Assembly (NCBI RefSeq): GCF_005845365.1 | Contig: NZ_CP040509.1 | Location: 496,001-560,000 of the forward strand | Source: Rhodoluna limnophila | GTDB taxonomy: Bacteria; Actinomycetota; Actinomycetes; Actinomycetales; Microbacteriaceae | Direction of reading: 5' to 3' | Length of the DNA stretch: 64,000 bases | In this document: positions 54,444-62,154 of the stretch, piece by piece | Numbering within the stretch: position 1 is the first letter of the stretch | Layout: every line of letters starts with the position of its first letter | The notes under the pieces: generated by a model | What the model saw: only the letters and a program-made list of their open reading frames with translations | Database searches by the model: none | What the model was told of the DNA's origin: nothing | Position numbers and translations under genes: made by a program

Positions 54444-55484
54444 TTAGCGCTCCCAGAAGCTAGGGCCAACAGGTTCGGTGAAGTCGCTCTGGGCGATCAG
54501 GTAACCTTCGGCGTCAACGGTGATTGGTAGCTGTGGCAATGGGCGTGATGCAGGCCCGAAAACCACCTTGCAGGCATCAGTGACATCGAATGTCGACTGG
54601 TGGCAAGGGCAAAGCAGGTGGTGAGTGTGCTGCTCGTAGAGTGCAACTGGGCAACCTACGTGGGTACAGATCTTTGAGTAAGCAACGATGCCGTCGTATG
54701 ACCAGCTCTTGCGCTCATCAGATTCTTTGATGTCGGCTGGGTCAAGGCGAACCAAAAGAACAGCTGCCTTAGCCTTCTCCTCGAGCTTGTGGTGCTCTAG
54801 CTCGCTGAGGCCTTCAGGAATTACGTGGAAAACAGAACCAATTGTTACGTCTGAAGCCTTGATTGGTAGACCGCTTGGGTCCTTAGCCAAACGAGTGCCC
54901 TTCTTCCACATGGTGTGACGAAGAGTGTCACCAGGGTTTGGTCCCAAGTCGCCGAAAATCATGATTGCTGGCAGCGGGAACAAAGCCAATGCGCCGTAGA
55001 GTGAGCGGCGAATTAGTTTGCGACGGCTAAAACCAGACTCAGAGTCGGCAAGTTTGATGATCTCGACTGCACGCGCACGAACTTCTTCTGAACCACGAGC
55101 AATGTGGCGCTCCTCTGAAACTTCAGCATCAGGCATCAGGGTCTTGGCCCAGTGCACAGCACCGATTCCAATTCCCAAGAGGCCGAGGGTAATGCCGAGA
55201 CCTAATAGGAGAGTGTTTAGGCGAACGGTGCCGAGCTCTTCGGTAATAGGGAAAGCGAAGTACGCGTAAACCGCAAATGCGCTACCGACGATAGAAGTGA
55301 AGAACAAAGCAGCAACCTGACGAGCAGCTGCCTTCTCGTGCTTCACGCTCTTGTCTGTCATGCGGACACGGTGAGGCTCCAGGCCTGGGTCCTGCAGTCG
55401 ATCAGCTGGAATCACGGCCAAGCCTGCGGCGTAGTCGTGCTCTGGCTCTTGCGAATCCGCTGAAGTGATGCTCTTGTTGCTCAC
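54444..55484 (-). CDS. qcrA: Rieske iron-sulfur subunit of the bc1-type complex
   Basis: This is a 346-residue protein of the actinobacterial form, with three N-terminal membrane helices (roughly 55-75, 88-108, 160-180) and a C-terminal Rieske domain. The 2Fe-2S ligands are in CTHVGC and CPCHQSTFD. It passes electrons from quinol to cytochrome c. The GTG start has GGGAG upstream on the minus strand. It lies between qcrC and qcrB as usual. Confidence 0.96.
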   Translation of the reverse strand: MSNKSITSADSQEPEHDYAAGLAVIPADRLQDPGLEPHRVRMTDKSVKHEKAAARQVAALFFTSIVGSAFAVYAYFAFPITEELGTVRLNTLLLGLGITLGLLGIGIGAVHWAKTLMPDAEVSEERHIARGSEEVRARAVEIIKLADSESGFSRRKLIRRSLYGALALFPLPAIMIFGDLGPNPGDTLRHTMWKKGTRLAKDPSGLPIKASDVTIGSVFHVIPEGLSELEHHKLEEKAKAAVLLVRLDPADIKESDERKSWSYDGIVAYSKICTHVGCPVALYEQHTHHLLCPCHQSTFDVTDACKVVFGPASRPLPQLPITVDAEGYLIAQSDFTEPVGPSFWER

Positions 55485-55518
55485 TCTATGCTCCCTTGTA
55501 TTTCTAAAGTTCTAAAAG

Positions 55519-56316
55519 TTAGTTTGACTTTGCGCCAAGCCAGATGGTGATGGCGATGATCAGACCCAAAACAAATACCCAAGCAAACAGACCCTCAACA
55601 ACAGGACCAAGGTTCGCTAGTTCATAACCACCGGCTGATGGGTTTTCTTCCACGTACTTCAAGTAAGTGATGATGTCTTTTTTGTCTTCTGGAGTCAGGT
55701 TTGCGTCATTGAACACAGGCATGTTCTGTGGACCGGTAACCATGGCCTCGTAAATGTGCTTCGACTCAACACCCTTCAGGGCTGGAGCAAACTTACCCTC
55801 GGTTAGTGCTCCACCAGCACCAACGGCGTTGTGGCACATTGCACAGTTGATGCGGAACAGCTCGCCACCGCGAGTTGCATCGCCGTCAGCGGCAAGCATT
55901 TCTTCGGTCGGAACAGCAGGCCCAGGAGCCAGTGAGGCTACGTAGGCAGCCAGTGAGTCGATCTGCTCCTGTGTGAACTGGACCTTCTTGGCCTCTAGCT
56001 GGGGACCTGAAGCCTGGCCAGGCATACGACCCGTGCCCACCTGGAAGTCGACCGAAGCTGCTCCAACGCCAATCAGGCTTGGACCAGCTGCAGAACCTTC
56101 AGCAGCCTTACCGTGACAGCTGGCACAGTTAGCCAAAAAGAGCTTGCGGCCTTCTTCGACCTGAGCGGCGCTGGCCACAGCAGATGCTGGCTTGACCTGC
56201 TCGACCGCTGCTGTAGCAGCTGCGTAGCCACCACCGGTTAGAGCAAGACCAGCCGCCATTACTAGAACGGCAGCAAATGGGCTGCGTCGCGAGCCCTTGT
56301 TTTTCATGAAAGCCAT
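55519..56316 (-). CDS. qcrC: di-heme cytochrome c subunit of the bc1-type complex
   Basis: This 265-residue subunit has an N-terminal membrane segment or signal anchor, two cytochrome c domains with heme motifs CASCH (Cys64, Cys67, His68) and CAMCH (Cys158, Cys161, His162), and a C-terminal membrane helix (about 238-260). In Actinobacteria this di-heme subunit replaces a soluble cytochrome c and feeds CuA of CtaC directly. It lies between ctaE and qcrA. Confidence 0.96.
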   Translation of the reverse strand: MAFMKNKGSRRSPFAAVLVMAAGLALTGGGYAAATAAVEQVKPASAVASAAQVEEGRKLFLANCASCHGKAAEGSAAGPSLIGVGAASVDFQVGTGRMPGQASGPQLEAKKVQFTQEQIDSLAAYVASLAPGPAVPTEEMLAADGDATRGGELFRINCAMCHNAVGAGGALTEGKFAPALKGVESKHIYEAMVTGPQNMPVFNDANLTPEDKKDIITYLKYVEENPSAGGYELANLGPVVEGLFAWVFVLGLIIAITIWLGAKSN

Positions 56317-56331
56317 CTTTGGAGTCTCTCT

Positions 56332-56943
56332 TTATTTCAAAACGTAAACGATAAGGAACAGGCCGATCCAGACCACGTCAACGAAGTGCCAGTAGTAAGA
56401 AACCACGATGGCACTGGTCGCCTCGTAGTGTCCGTACTTCTTGGCTGCGTAGGTGCGGCCGATGATTAGCAGAAACGCGACTAGACCGCCGGTTACGTGA
56501 AGTGCGTGGAATCCGGTGGTGATGTAGAAGGCGCTGCCGTAAGAGTTTGAGTTGAGAGCGACACCCTCGGAGATCAAGGTGGCGTACTCCCAGACCTGAC
56601 CGGCCACGAAGATTGCGCCCAAGAAGTAGCTGAGCATGAACCACTCGGCCACACCCCACTTGGCTGGTGACCAACCGGTGGCACGTGGCTGAAGGCGCTC
56701 AGCAGCAAAAACACCGAACTGAGCGGTGAAAGATGAGGCGACCAAGATGATGGTGTTTACCAGAGCGAACGGGACGTTCAGGATCGCTGTGTCGTGAGCC
56801 CAGATTTCAGGCGAGTTTGCGCGAAGGCTGAAGTACATCGCGAAAAGGCCAGCAAAGAACATCACCTCGCTTCCAAGCCAAACGATTGTTCCAACCGAGG
56901 TTGAACTTGGGCGGTTAATGACAGGTGCGCTTAAGGTCGTCAT
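56332..56943 (-). CDS. ctaE: cytochrome aa3 oxidase subunit III
   Basis: This 203-residue polytopic protein has about five helices with the family segments [30 protein letters not shown] and [15 protein letters not shown]. It stabilises subunit I and its proton uptake. It is the first gene of ctaE-qcrC-qcrA-qcrB; qcrC follows after 15 bases. The ATG has TAGGAT six bases upstream, suggesting a leaderless transcript. Confidence 0.96.
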   Translation of the reverse strand: MTTLSAPVINRPSSTSVGTIVWLGSEVMFFAGLFAMYFSLRANSPEIWAHDTAILNVPFALVNTIILVASSFTAQFGVFAAERLQPRATGWSPAKWGVAEWFMLSYFLGAIFVAGQVWEYATLISEGVALNSNSYGSAFYITTGFHALHVTGGLVAFLLIIGRTYAAKKYGHYEATSAIVVSYYWHFVDVVWIGLFLIVYVLK

Positions 56944-56955
56944 GCTTCAATCCTA
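56944..56955 (-). promoter_or_regulatory. candidate leaderless promoter of ctaE-qcrCAB
   Basis: On the minus strand TAGGAT (56955-56950) is followed by six bases and the ATG. It would drive the whole four-gene respiratory operon. Confidence 0.45.
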
Positions 56956-57013
56956 ACCCTGAGAAGTGCCTGAAATCGGCATTTTTTGGGCATGAATTCG
57001 AGAAATTCGGCAA

Positions 57014-57026
57014 TAAACTTTGGGTT
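57014..57026 (+). promoter_or_regulatory. candidate leaderless promoter of trpD
   Basis: TAAACT (57014-57019) is followed by seven bases and ATG 57027, with no Shine-Dalgarno sequence. Confidence 0.45.
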
Positions 57027-58088
57027 ATGACCTCAGCATTGACCTGGCCTTCGATTTTGACCAAACTGATCGACCGAACCGATCTAACTCGAGCAGAATC
57101 CAGCTGGGTCATGGGTCAATTTCTTGGGGGAGAGACACCTGAACCAGTGATGGCCGGATTCATGACGGCCATGCGCGCCAAGGGAGAAACCGTGGCTGAA
57201 CTTTCTGGTCTGGTCGACGCCATGCTGCTCAATTCGGTCAAGCTCGATACTGGTTCTGACGCAGTGGATATTGTTGGAACCGGGGGAGACCTCATCGGGA
57301 CCGTGAACATTTCCAGCATGGCTTCGATTGTGGTTGCCAGTGCCGGAATTCCGGTCCTCAAGCACGGTTCACGTTCTGCATCAGGCAAGACCGGCTCTTC
57401 TGAGATGCTCGAGGCATTGGGTATCCGGTTAGACCAAACTCCCGAACAGGTTGCAGAGGTTTTCAGAAAAGTGGGCATCACTTTCTTCTTTGCTCCGGTT
57501 TTTCACCCAGCCATGCGCTTCGTTGGTCCGGTGCGCAAGGCGCTTGGCGTGCCAACCACATTCAACTTTTTAGGTCCGCTGGCCAACCCAGTCCAACCAA
57601 TTGCAACTTCACTCGGTGTTTCAAATGCCACCATGGCGCCTCTTTTGGCGCAGGAGTTAGCAGCGCGCGGCCGTACCGGCTTGGTATTTAGAGGCAACGA
57701 TGGCCTCGATGAACTCTCAACCGTTGCTGACAGCCAAATTTGGCAGGTAGTCGGGGGAGAGGTGCAGCAATTTGGGCTTCAACCGACAAAACTTGGCTTG
57801 GCCAAGGCTAATGTCGATTCGCTACTTGGCGGGGATGCCGTTCAGAACGCTGCCGTTGCTCGTGACCTGTTTGCCGGGGAATCCAGTGGAAACTTGGGTG
57901 CGATTAAGGACATCGTTTTGCTTAACGCAGCCGGTGGCGTGGTTGCCTACGAATTGGCCAAAGATCCATCCCGAAGCGATGTTTCATTGGAGCTTCGATT
58001 TGAAGACGCACTCCAGAAAGTGACCACAGCCCTAGAAAGCGGCGCAGCGGCTGAAAAAGTTGCTGATTGGGTCGCTGCAACAGCGTAG
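57027..58088 (+). CDS. trpD: anthranilate phosphoribosyltransferase
   Basis: This 353-residue enzyme joins anthranilate to PRPP in tryptophan synthesis. Motifs are DIVGTGGD (PRPP site) with the following TVNISSMASIV, KHGSRSASGKTGSSE, and the HPAMRFVGPVRKALGVPTTFNFLGPLANP block. I chose ATG 57027; the frame is open upstream to 56925 but that part overlaps the divergent ctaE promoter. Other trp genes are not in the window. It is the last gene before the dif site and matches the mycobacterial trpD-ctaE neighbourhood. Confidence 0.94.
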   Translation: MTSALTWPSILTKLIDRTDLTRAESSWVMGQFLGGETPEPVMAGFMTAMRAKGETVAELSGLVDAMLLNSVKLDTGSDAVDIVGTGGDLIGTVNISSMASIVVASAGIPVLKHGSRSASGKTGSSEMLEALGIRLDQTPEQVAEVFRKVGITFFFAPVFHPAMRFVGPVRKALGVPTTFNFLGPLANPVQPIATSLGVSNATMAPLLAQELAARGRTGLVFRGNDGLDELSTVADSQIWQVVGGEVQQFGLQPTKLGLAKANVDSLLGGDAVQNAAVARDLFAGESSGNLGAIKDIVLLNAAGGVVAYELAKDPSRSDVSLELRFEDALQKVTTALESGAAAEKVADWVAATA

Positions 58089-58137
58089 CCCGAGCACCTC
58101 GTGGAAAATTCTCGGCGGGGACCGGTTTCGAAACATT

Positions 58138-58165
58138 ACTTGACATAATGTACATTATCGGCGTT
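58138..58165 (-). other. dif site (XerC/XerD chromosome dimer resolution)
   Basis: This 28-base site matches the published actinobacterial dif consensus at about 26 positions when read on the minus strand; only the two outermost bases of the XerC side differ. The XerD-type arm is ACTTGACATAA (58138-58148 on +), the 6-base centre TGTACA (58149-58154) and the XerC-type arm TTATCGGCGTT (58155-58165). The core ATAATGTACATTAT (58145-58158) is a perfect palindrome. It lies in the trpD-Nudix gap. The consensus was recalled, not searched. Confidence 0.88.
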
Positions 58166-58176
58166 AGTGGTTGAGC

Positions 58177-58632
58177 TCAAAAGTGGTTGCGCAAAAAGGA
58201 AACCAACCCGTGTGGTCCAACTAACTCGCCAGAGGCAATTAGTTCGTCAACGCTCCACCATCGGTGTTCTAAGACATCTCGGCGCTCGTCATCAGTCCAG
58301 CCGGTTGTCTCAAGTTCAAAGTTCGAAACCCGATGGCTATAGAAATAATCCACATACGTGTGCTGATTTCCGTCAGCCCAGGTCCAGGTTCCCGATGTTT
58401 GCCAAATTTGATCTCCGAGGTCTTCTGGAGCCAGCTTGATGCCAGTTTCTTCGCTAAGTTCACGCACGGCGGCCTCTAATGGCGTCTCACCAAAGTCAAT
58501 CCCGCCACCCGGAGTTATCCATCTAGGTGGCAAACCGACCTCAGGATCAAAATGGGTGAGCAACAGGAAGAATCGATTTTCATCGTCCACAAGAATTACA
58601 CGGGCCGTTTCACGGTGTTGTCCGGGTCTCAT
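58177..58632 (-). CDS. Nudix hydrolase
   Basis: This 151-residue protein contains a complete Nudix box (GGGIDFGETPLEAAVRELSEETG) with the metal-binding REL-EE residues. The family hydrolyses nucleoside diphosphates linked to another moiety; the N-terminal RVILVDDENRFFLLLTHFDPEVGLPP and the C-terminal WWSVDEL segment do not fix the substrate. On the minus strand CAAACT lies six bases before the ATG, a near match to the leaderless pattern here. It is the first gene to the right of dif. Confidence 0.9.
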   Translation of the reverse strand: MRPGQHRETARVILVDDENRFFLLLTHFDPEVGLPPRWITPGGGIDFGETPLEAAVRELSEETGIKLAPEDLGDQIWQTSGTWTWADGNQHTYVDYFYSHRVSNFELETTGWTDDERRDVLEHRWWSVDELIASGELVGPHGLVSFLRNHF

Positions 58633-58658
58633 GAGTTAAGTTTGCCCCAGAACTGTCA

Positions 58659-58670
58659 TATGCTCGGATT
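58659..58670 (+). promoter_or_regulatory. candidate leaderless promoter of the GDPD gene
   Basis: TATGCT (58659-58664) is followed by six bases and ATG 58671. The Nudix gene starts divergently 38 bases away. Confidence 0.4.
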
Positions 58671-59438
58671 ATGAGTTCGAGTCTGCACGGTAAAACGCCA
58701 GCCTTCCAGATATTGGCGCACCGAGGGCTCATCACTGAAGATTCACCGCACGAGAACACCATCGCAGCTTTTCAGGCGGCTCTGGCTGCAGGTGCCGACA
58801 TTATCGAAACCGATGTGCGCGCTACATCTGACGGTGTTGCGTTGGTTTTTCACGATGCCGACCTTTTGCGATTCACCGGTCAGAAGATCCGGATTGGCCG
58901 GCAGCCTTTTTCGATGCTAAAAAGCCACTTGGGCGCTGTAGGTGTTCAATTGCACTCACTTGAAGAGGTATTGCTGACCTTTCCTTCGGCTCGATTCAAC
59001 ATCGATGTCAAGGATATTCGTGCGGCGTCAGCGGTTGCCGAAGTCGTCAATCGTCATTCCGCTGCTGATCGGGTGCTGATCACCTCGTTTCGAAAAAGGC
59101 GCCGGGCAGCGGCGCTTCGGTCAATTTCAAATCCAGTTCAATCCTCGGCAAGTGCAACCGAGCTTTTGGTCATTTATCTGCTGATAAAACTCAGACTCGG
59201 CCGCTTATTGCCGGTGTTTTTTGGCTCGTTGACTGCCCTGCAAATTCCTCGCTCCAGTGGACTCCTCCGGTTTGACAGCGCTGGATTTATACGGGCGGTT
59301 CAGCAGGCTGGGCTAGAAGTGCACTACTGGACCATCAACTCCCCTGATGAAATGAGCGAATTGCTCGATCTCGGTGCCAATGGGCTGGTCACCGATAGAT
59401 GTGATTTGGCTGTGAATATCCGTCAAAACAGGCTGTGA
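58671..59438 (+). CDS. glycerophosphodiester phosphodiesterase family protein
   Basis: This 255-residue GDPD-fold protein has the catalytic signature split as AHRG (with His and Arg), SPHENT, IETDV and FHDADLLRF, which hold the metal ligands and general acid-base His. It would hydrolyse glycerophosphodiesters from lipid turnover to glycerol 3-phosphate and an alcohol. A hydrophobic patch (LLVIYLLIKLRLGRLLPVFFG) in the middle is longer than usual and could associate with the membrane. No signal peptide is seen, so it is likely cytoplasmic. Confidence 0.88.
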   Translation: MSSSLHGKTPAFQILAHRGLITEDSPHENTIAAFQAALAAGADIIETDVRATSDGVALVFHDADLLRFTGQKIRIGRQPFSMLKSHLGAVGVQLHSLEEVLLTFPSARFNIDVKDIRAASAVAEVVNRHSAADRVLITSFRKRRRAAALRSISNPVQSSASATELLVIYLLIKLRLGRLLPVFFGSLTALQIPRSSGLLRFDSAGFIRAVQQAGLEVHYWTINSPDEMSELLDLGANGLVTDRCDLAVNIRQNRL

Positions 59439-59535
59439 GTTTGCTGTTAACCCCACCTTTGCGGGAAGATTGACTGTTCTCGCCGAGTTGTTCCTCGTCG
59501 AAAGGCCCAAAAGGCCGTGATTATTTGGAGGATAA

Positions 59536-59898
59536 ATGGCACAGCAGACCATGCGCGGAATGCGCCTAGGTACCCAGAGTCTTGAAAGTGAACGCGGAGT
59601 CAACTACTCAGCTCGTTCAAACCACTCTTACCAGTGTGTAAACAACCACGTTTCTGAGATGGTTTTTGCAGCTGACGCAGAAATTCCTCAGACCTGGCAG
59701 TGCAAGCAGTGCCCAGAGCAGGCAACCCTTTTGGAAGACGGCAAGATGATTGTTCTTGACGCTTCGGATGACAAAACCCCACGTTCTCACTGGGAGATGC
59801 TGCTGGAACGCCGCACCCGCGAAGAACTTGAAGAGATTCTTCAGGAGCGCTTGGACTACATCCGTGCACGCCGTGCCGGTGGTCAAGCAGACCTGTAA
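59536..59898 (+). CDS. rbpA: RNA polymerase-binding protein RbpA
   Basis: This 120-residue actinobacterial transcription factor binds the group 1 sigma factor and the promoter. The order is an N-terminal tail (MAQQTMRGMRLGTQSLE), a core domain with Cys residues (YQCVNNHV...WQCKQCP), a basic linker, and the sigma-interaction helix (RTREELEEILQERLDYIRARR). It stabilises open complexes, which matters for weak -35 promoters such as those seen here. GGAGG precedes the ATG. Its 3' end overlaps the convergent ppm1 gene by 16 bases. Confidence 0.97.
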   Translation: MAQQTMRGMRLGTQSLESERGVNYSARSNHSYQCVNNHVSEMVFAADAEIPQTWQCKQCPEQATLLEDGKMIVLDASDDKTPRSHWEMLLERRTREELEEILQERLDYIRARRAGGQADL

Positions 59899-60587
59899 AA
59901 ACCCCACTTGGTGACCAGCCATAGTGCCTCGAGCACTATGGCTGTTGTCATTTTTGAGGAACCCAGTGTGCGTTCTACAAATGTGATTGGAACTTCGACT
60001 ACTTCTCCCCCGGCGCGCTTTGACCTTAGGGCCATTTCAACTTGAAAAGCGTATCCGCGTGCGGCAATGCCTTCCAGGTTCAGCCCCTTCAGGAATTCAA
60101 CATTAAATGCGCGGAATCCTGCGGTCATGTCCTTGATGCCGGTTCTTAGCATCAGGTTTGCATAGAGGTTGCCGATTTTAGAAATAGCTTTTCGGTGTGC
60201 TGGCCAGTTGACCACCGCTCCCCCAGGAATCCAACGAGAGCCGATTACTAGGTCGGCTGTTTGGGCTTTCTCCAAAATTTTCGGCAAATCAATTGCCCGA
60301 TGACTACCATCAGCGTCCATCTCGATGACAATCTCATAGCCTCTATCAATCGCCAAGCCGAATCCCGAAAGGTAAGCGGCGCCCAAACCGCCTTTTTCAG
60401 AGCGGTGCAGCACAGAAATCTGTGGATCTTTGGCGGCAAGGCGATCAGCCAGGTGTCCGGTGCCATCGGGGCTATTGTCATCGATGATTAGCAGGTCAAC
60501 CTGCGGGCAAACTTCGCGAAGCTCGGCAACCGAGTGTGCCAAGCTTTCGATTTCATTGAAGGTTGGCATCAAAACCAAAGTTCTCAA
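59883..60587 (-). CDS. ppm1: polyprenol monophosphomannose synthase
   Basis: This 234-residue GT2 glycosyltransferase transfers mannose from GDP-mannose to polyprenyl phosphate, the lipid donor for lipoglycans and protein O-mannosylation. Visible are MPTFNEIESL, LIIDDNSPDGTG, EMDADGSH (metal site) and the GSRWIPGG stretch. It has no C-terminal membrane helices, so it is the soluble catalytic domain. The TTG start overlaps the lnt stop by four bases. The Lnt-Ppm order equals the fused Ppm1 of M. tuberculosis, here as two genes. Its 3' end overlaps rbpA. Confidence 0.92.
   Translation of the reverse strand: MRTLVLMPTFNEIESLAHSVAELREVCPQVDLLIIDDNSPDGTGHLADRLAAKDPQISVLHRSEKGGLGAAYLSGFGLAIDRGYEIVIEMDADGSHRAIDLPKILEKAQTADLVIGSRWIPGGAVVNWPAHRKAISKIGNLYANLMLRTGIKDMTAGFRAFNVEFLKGLNLEGIAARGYAFQVEMALRSKRAGGEVVEVPITFVERTLGSSKMTTAIVLEALWLVTKWGFYRSA
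59919..59941. repeat. 9-bp perfect inverted repeat after rbpA, inside the ppm1 3' end
   Basis: CCATAGTGC (59919-59927) and GCACTATGG (59933-59941) form a stem over a 5-base loop, 20 bases after the rbpA stop. A T-rich stretch follows about 10 bases later. It may terminate rbpA while lying within ppm1 coding sequence. Confidence 0.5.
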
Positions 60588-62152
60588 GCTAACTCCTTTG
60601 GTTTTCTAGTGCGGTAACGGTGAGCGATAGCCAAGACGGTCAGCAGAGATGCCAAAAGATTGATTGCCAGGTCTACTGCTCCCCCAACAGCGACCCCAGG
60701 TGTAAGGCTGGTCCGAAGAGGAACTTCGGTAACCATCGCGCCGGCGGTGAAAGTTTCTAGTTGGTCGAGGGTTTGCCCATCCGGTCCATAAACGGCAGTG
60801 ACGCCAACGGTCGACACGTTTACAACTGCCCGACCGGTTTCGATAGCCCTGAGTTTGGCAAATGCTGCCTGCTGAAAAGTCTCGTCACTGAAACCAAAGT
60901 CTGCGTTGTTGGTCTGGGAAAGTATTACCTGGGCCCCTTGATTGACTAGGTTGCGTCCGATGTCATCAATCGCAATCTCAAAGCAAATCAGGGTGCCAAC
61001 TGGCCCCTGAGCCAACTCGTAGATGCCGTCACGCTCGCCAAACGAGTATCCGCGAGAAATCAACCCAATTAGATCCGGGGCCAATTGGTACCAGAAGTCA
61101 CGGTCAGGCACATACTCGGCAAACGGAACGGGGCGCTGTTTATCGTAGTAGTCCACCGGTCCGGTGAGTGGCTCCCAAAGGATGGAACTGTTGAAGAGCT
61201 TCTCACCGCGCTCCGTTATGGTTCCAAAAACTAGAGGAACACCTAGTTCCTCATCAACAAGATGGCTAATCTGCTGACTTGCCGTGACATCTCTGAATGG
61301 GCTCAGATCTGAAGCGTTCTCTGGCCAAACCACTAGGTCCAGCTCATTGAATCGAGGGTGCTCCTTCAAAAGCTCAGTTGCATCGAGATGGTTGTTGAGG
61401 ATAGTCCCCCGCTCAGTGTTGGCAAACAGACCAGCTTTGGCATTTCCCTGCACACTTCCCACCACAAGGGTCCCGTTTTCAGGTTCGGTCGGCAACAAAA
61501 TGGCCAGTGGTAGCGCCAGTACTAAAAGTGAGGCAGCTGCAGGTGTAACCCAACTGAACCGCACTCGGCCTTTAAAGTTTGTGGCGACAAATACAGCCAA
61601 TGCAGCCCCAACCAACGCAACGAGAAATGTCAGCCACCCCAAGCCGCCGACATAAACCCACTTAGAAAGAATTGACTCCGATTGAGTTTGTGCCAGTCGA
61701 CTCCAAGGAAAGCCTCCGTAGGGCAGGCTGATAGCCACCCACTCTCGGGCAGTCCAGACCAGGGCCAGTGCCAAGGCGGTGAGAATAGGCTTCCAGGCAG
61801 ATGCCGATAGGGTCTCGTCAAGCCAACGCCACACCAACGCCAGCACTGCCAGACCGCCCGCAAAAATCGCTGCCTCTAGAACTGAAAGCGCCAGCCATGG
61901 TACCGGACCTAGATATAGGCTCAGCCACTCGATTTGGCTCAGGTAATAGGTCAATCCTCCGATGAAACCGATACCAAGCGCTGCCCTGAAGCGTAAGTTG
62001 TGAACGGACAGTACGAGTAGGGCAACCGATGCAAAAATCAGTGGCCAGATGCCCTCCCTCGGCATTGCCAGGCTGGACAGCAGACCGCCCACGAGGGCAG
62101 CAAGCACGCGCCAAACCCGAGCTAGGCGATACAAGATGTGCTTAGGGGCCAT
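60584..62152 (-). CDS. lnt: apolipoprotein N-acyltransferase
   Basis: This 522-residue membrane enzyme adds a third acyl chain to the N-terminal Cys of lipoproteins. About six N-terminal membrane helices are followed by a nitrilase-fold domain with the catalytic Glu278 (VWPENAS), Lys338 (YDKQRPVPFAEYVP) and Cys390 (ICFE), and a final membrane helix near 495-515. With lspA at 35140 it shows that lipoproteins are triacylated here. It starts two bases after the helicase stop, and ppm1 overlaps its stop. Confidence 0.93.
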   Translation of the reverse strand: MAPKHILYRLARVWRVLAALVGGLLSSLAMPREGIWPLIFASVALLVLSVHNLRFRAALGIGFIGGLTYYLSQIEWLSLYLGPVPWLALSVLEAAIFAGGLAVLALVWRWLDETLSASAWKPILTALALALVWTAREWVAISLPYGGFPWSRLAQTQSESILSKWVYVGGLGWLTFLVALVGAALAVFVATNFKGRVRFSWVTPAAASLLVLALPLAILLPTEPENGTLVVGSVQGNAKAGLFANTERGTILNNHLDATELLKEHPRFNELDLVVWPENASDLSPFRDVTASQQISHLVDEELGVPLVFGTITERGEKLFNSSILWEPLTGPVDYYDKQRPVPFAEYVPDRDFWYQLAPDLIGLISRGYSFGERDGIYELAQGPVGTLICFEIAIDDIGRNLVNQGAQVILSQTNNADFGFSDETFQQAAFAKLRAIETGRAVVNVSTVGVTAVYGPDGQTLDQLETFTAGAMVTEVPLRTSLTPGVAVGGAVDLAINLLASLLTVLAIAHRYRTRKPKELA

Positions 62153-62154
62153 TG

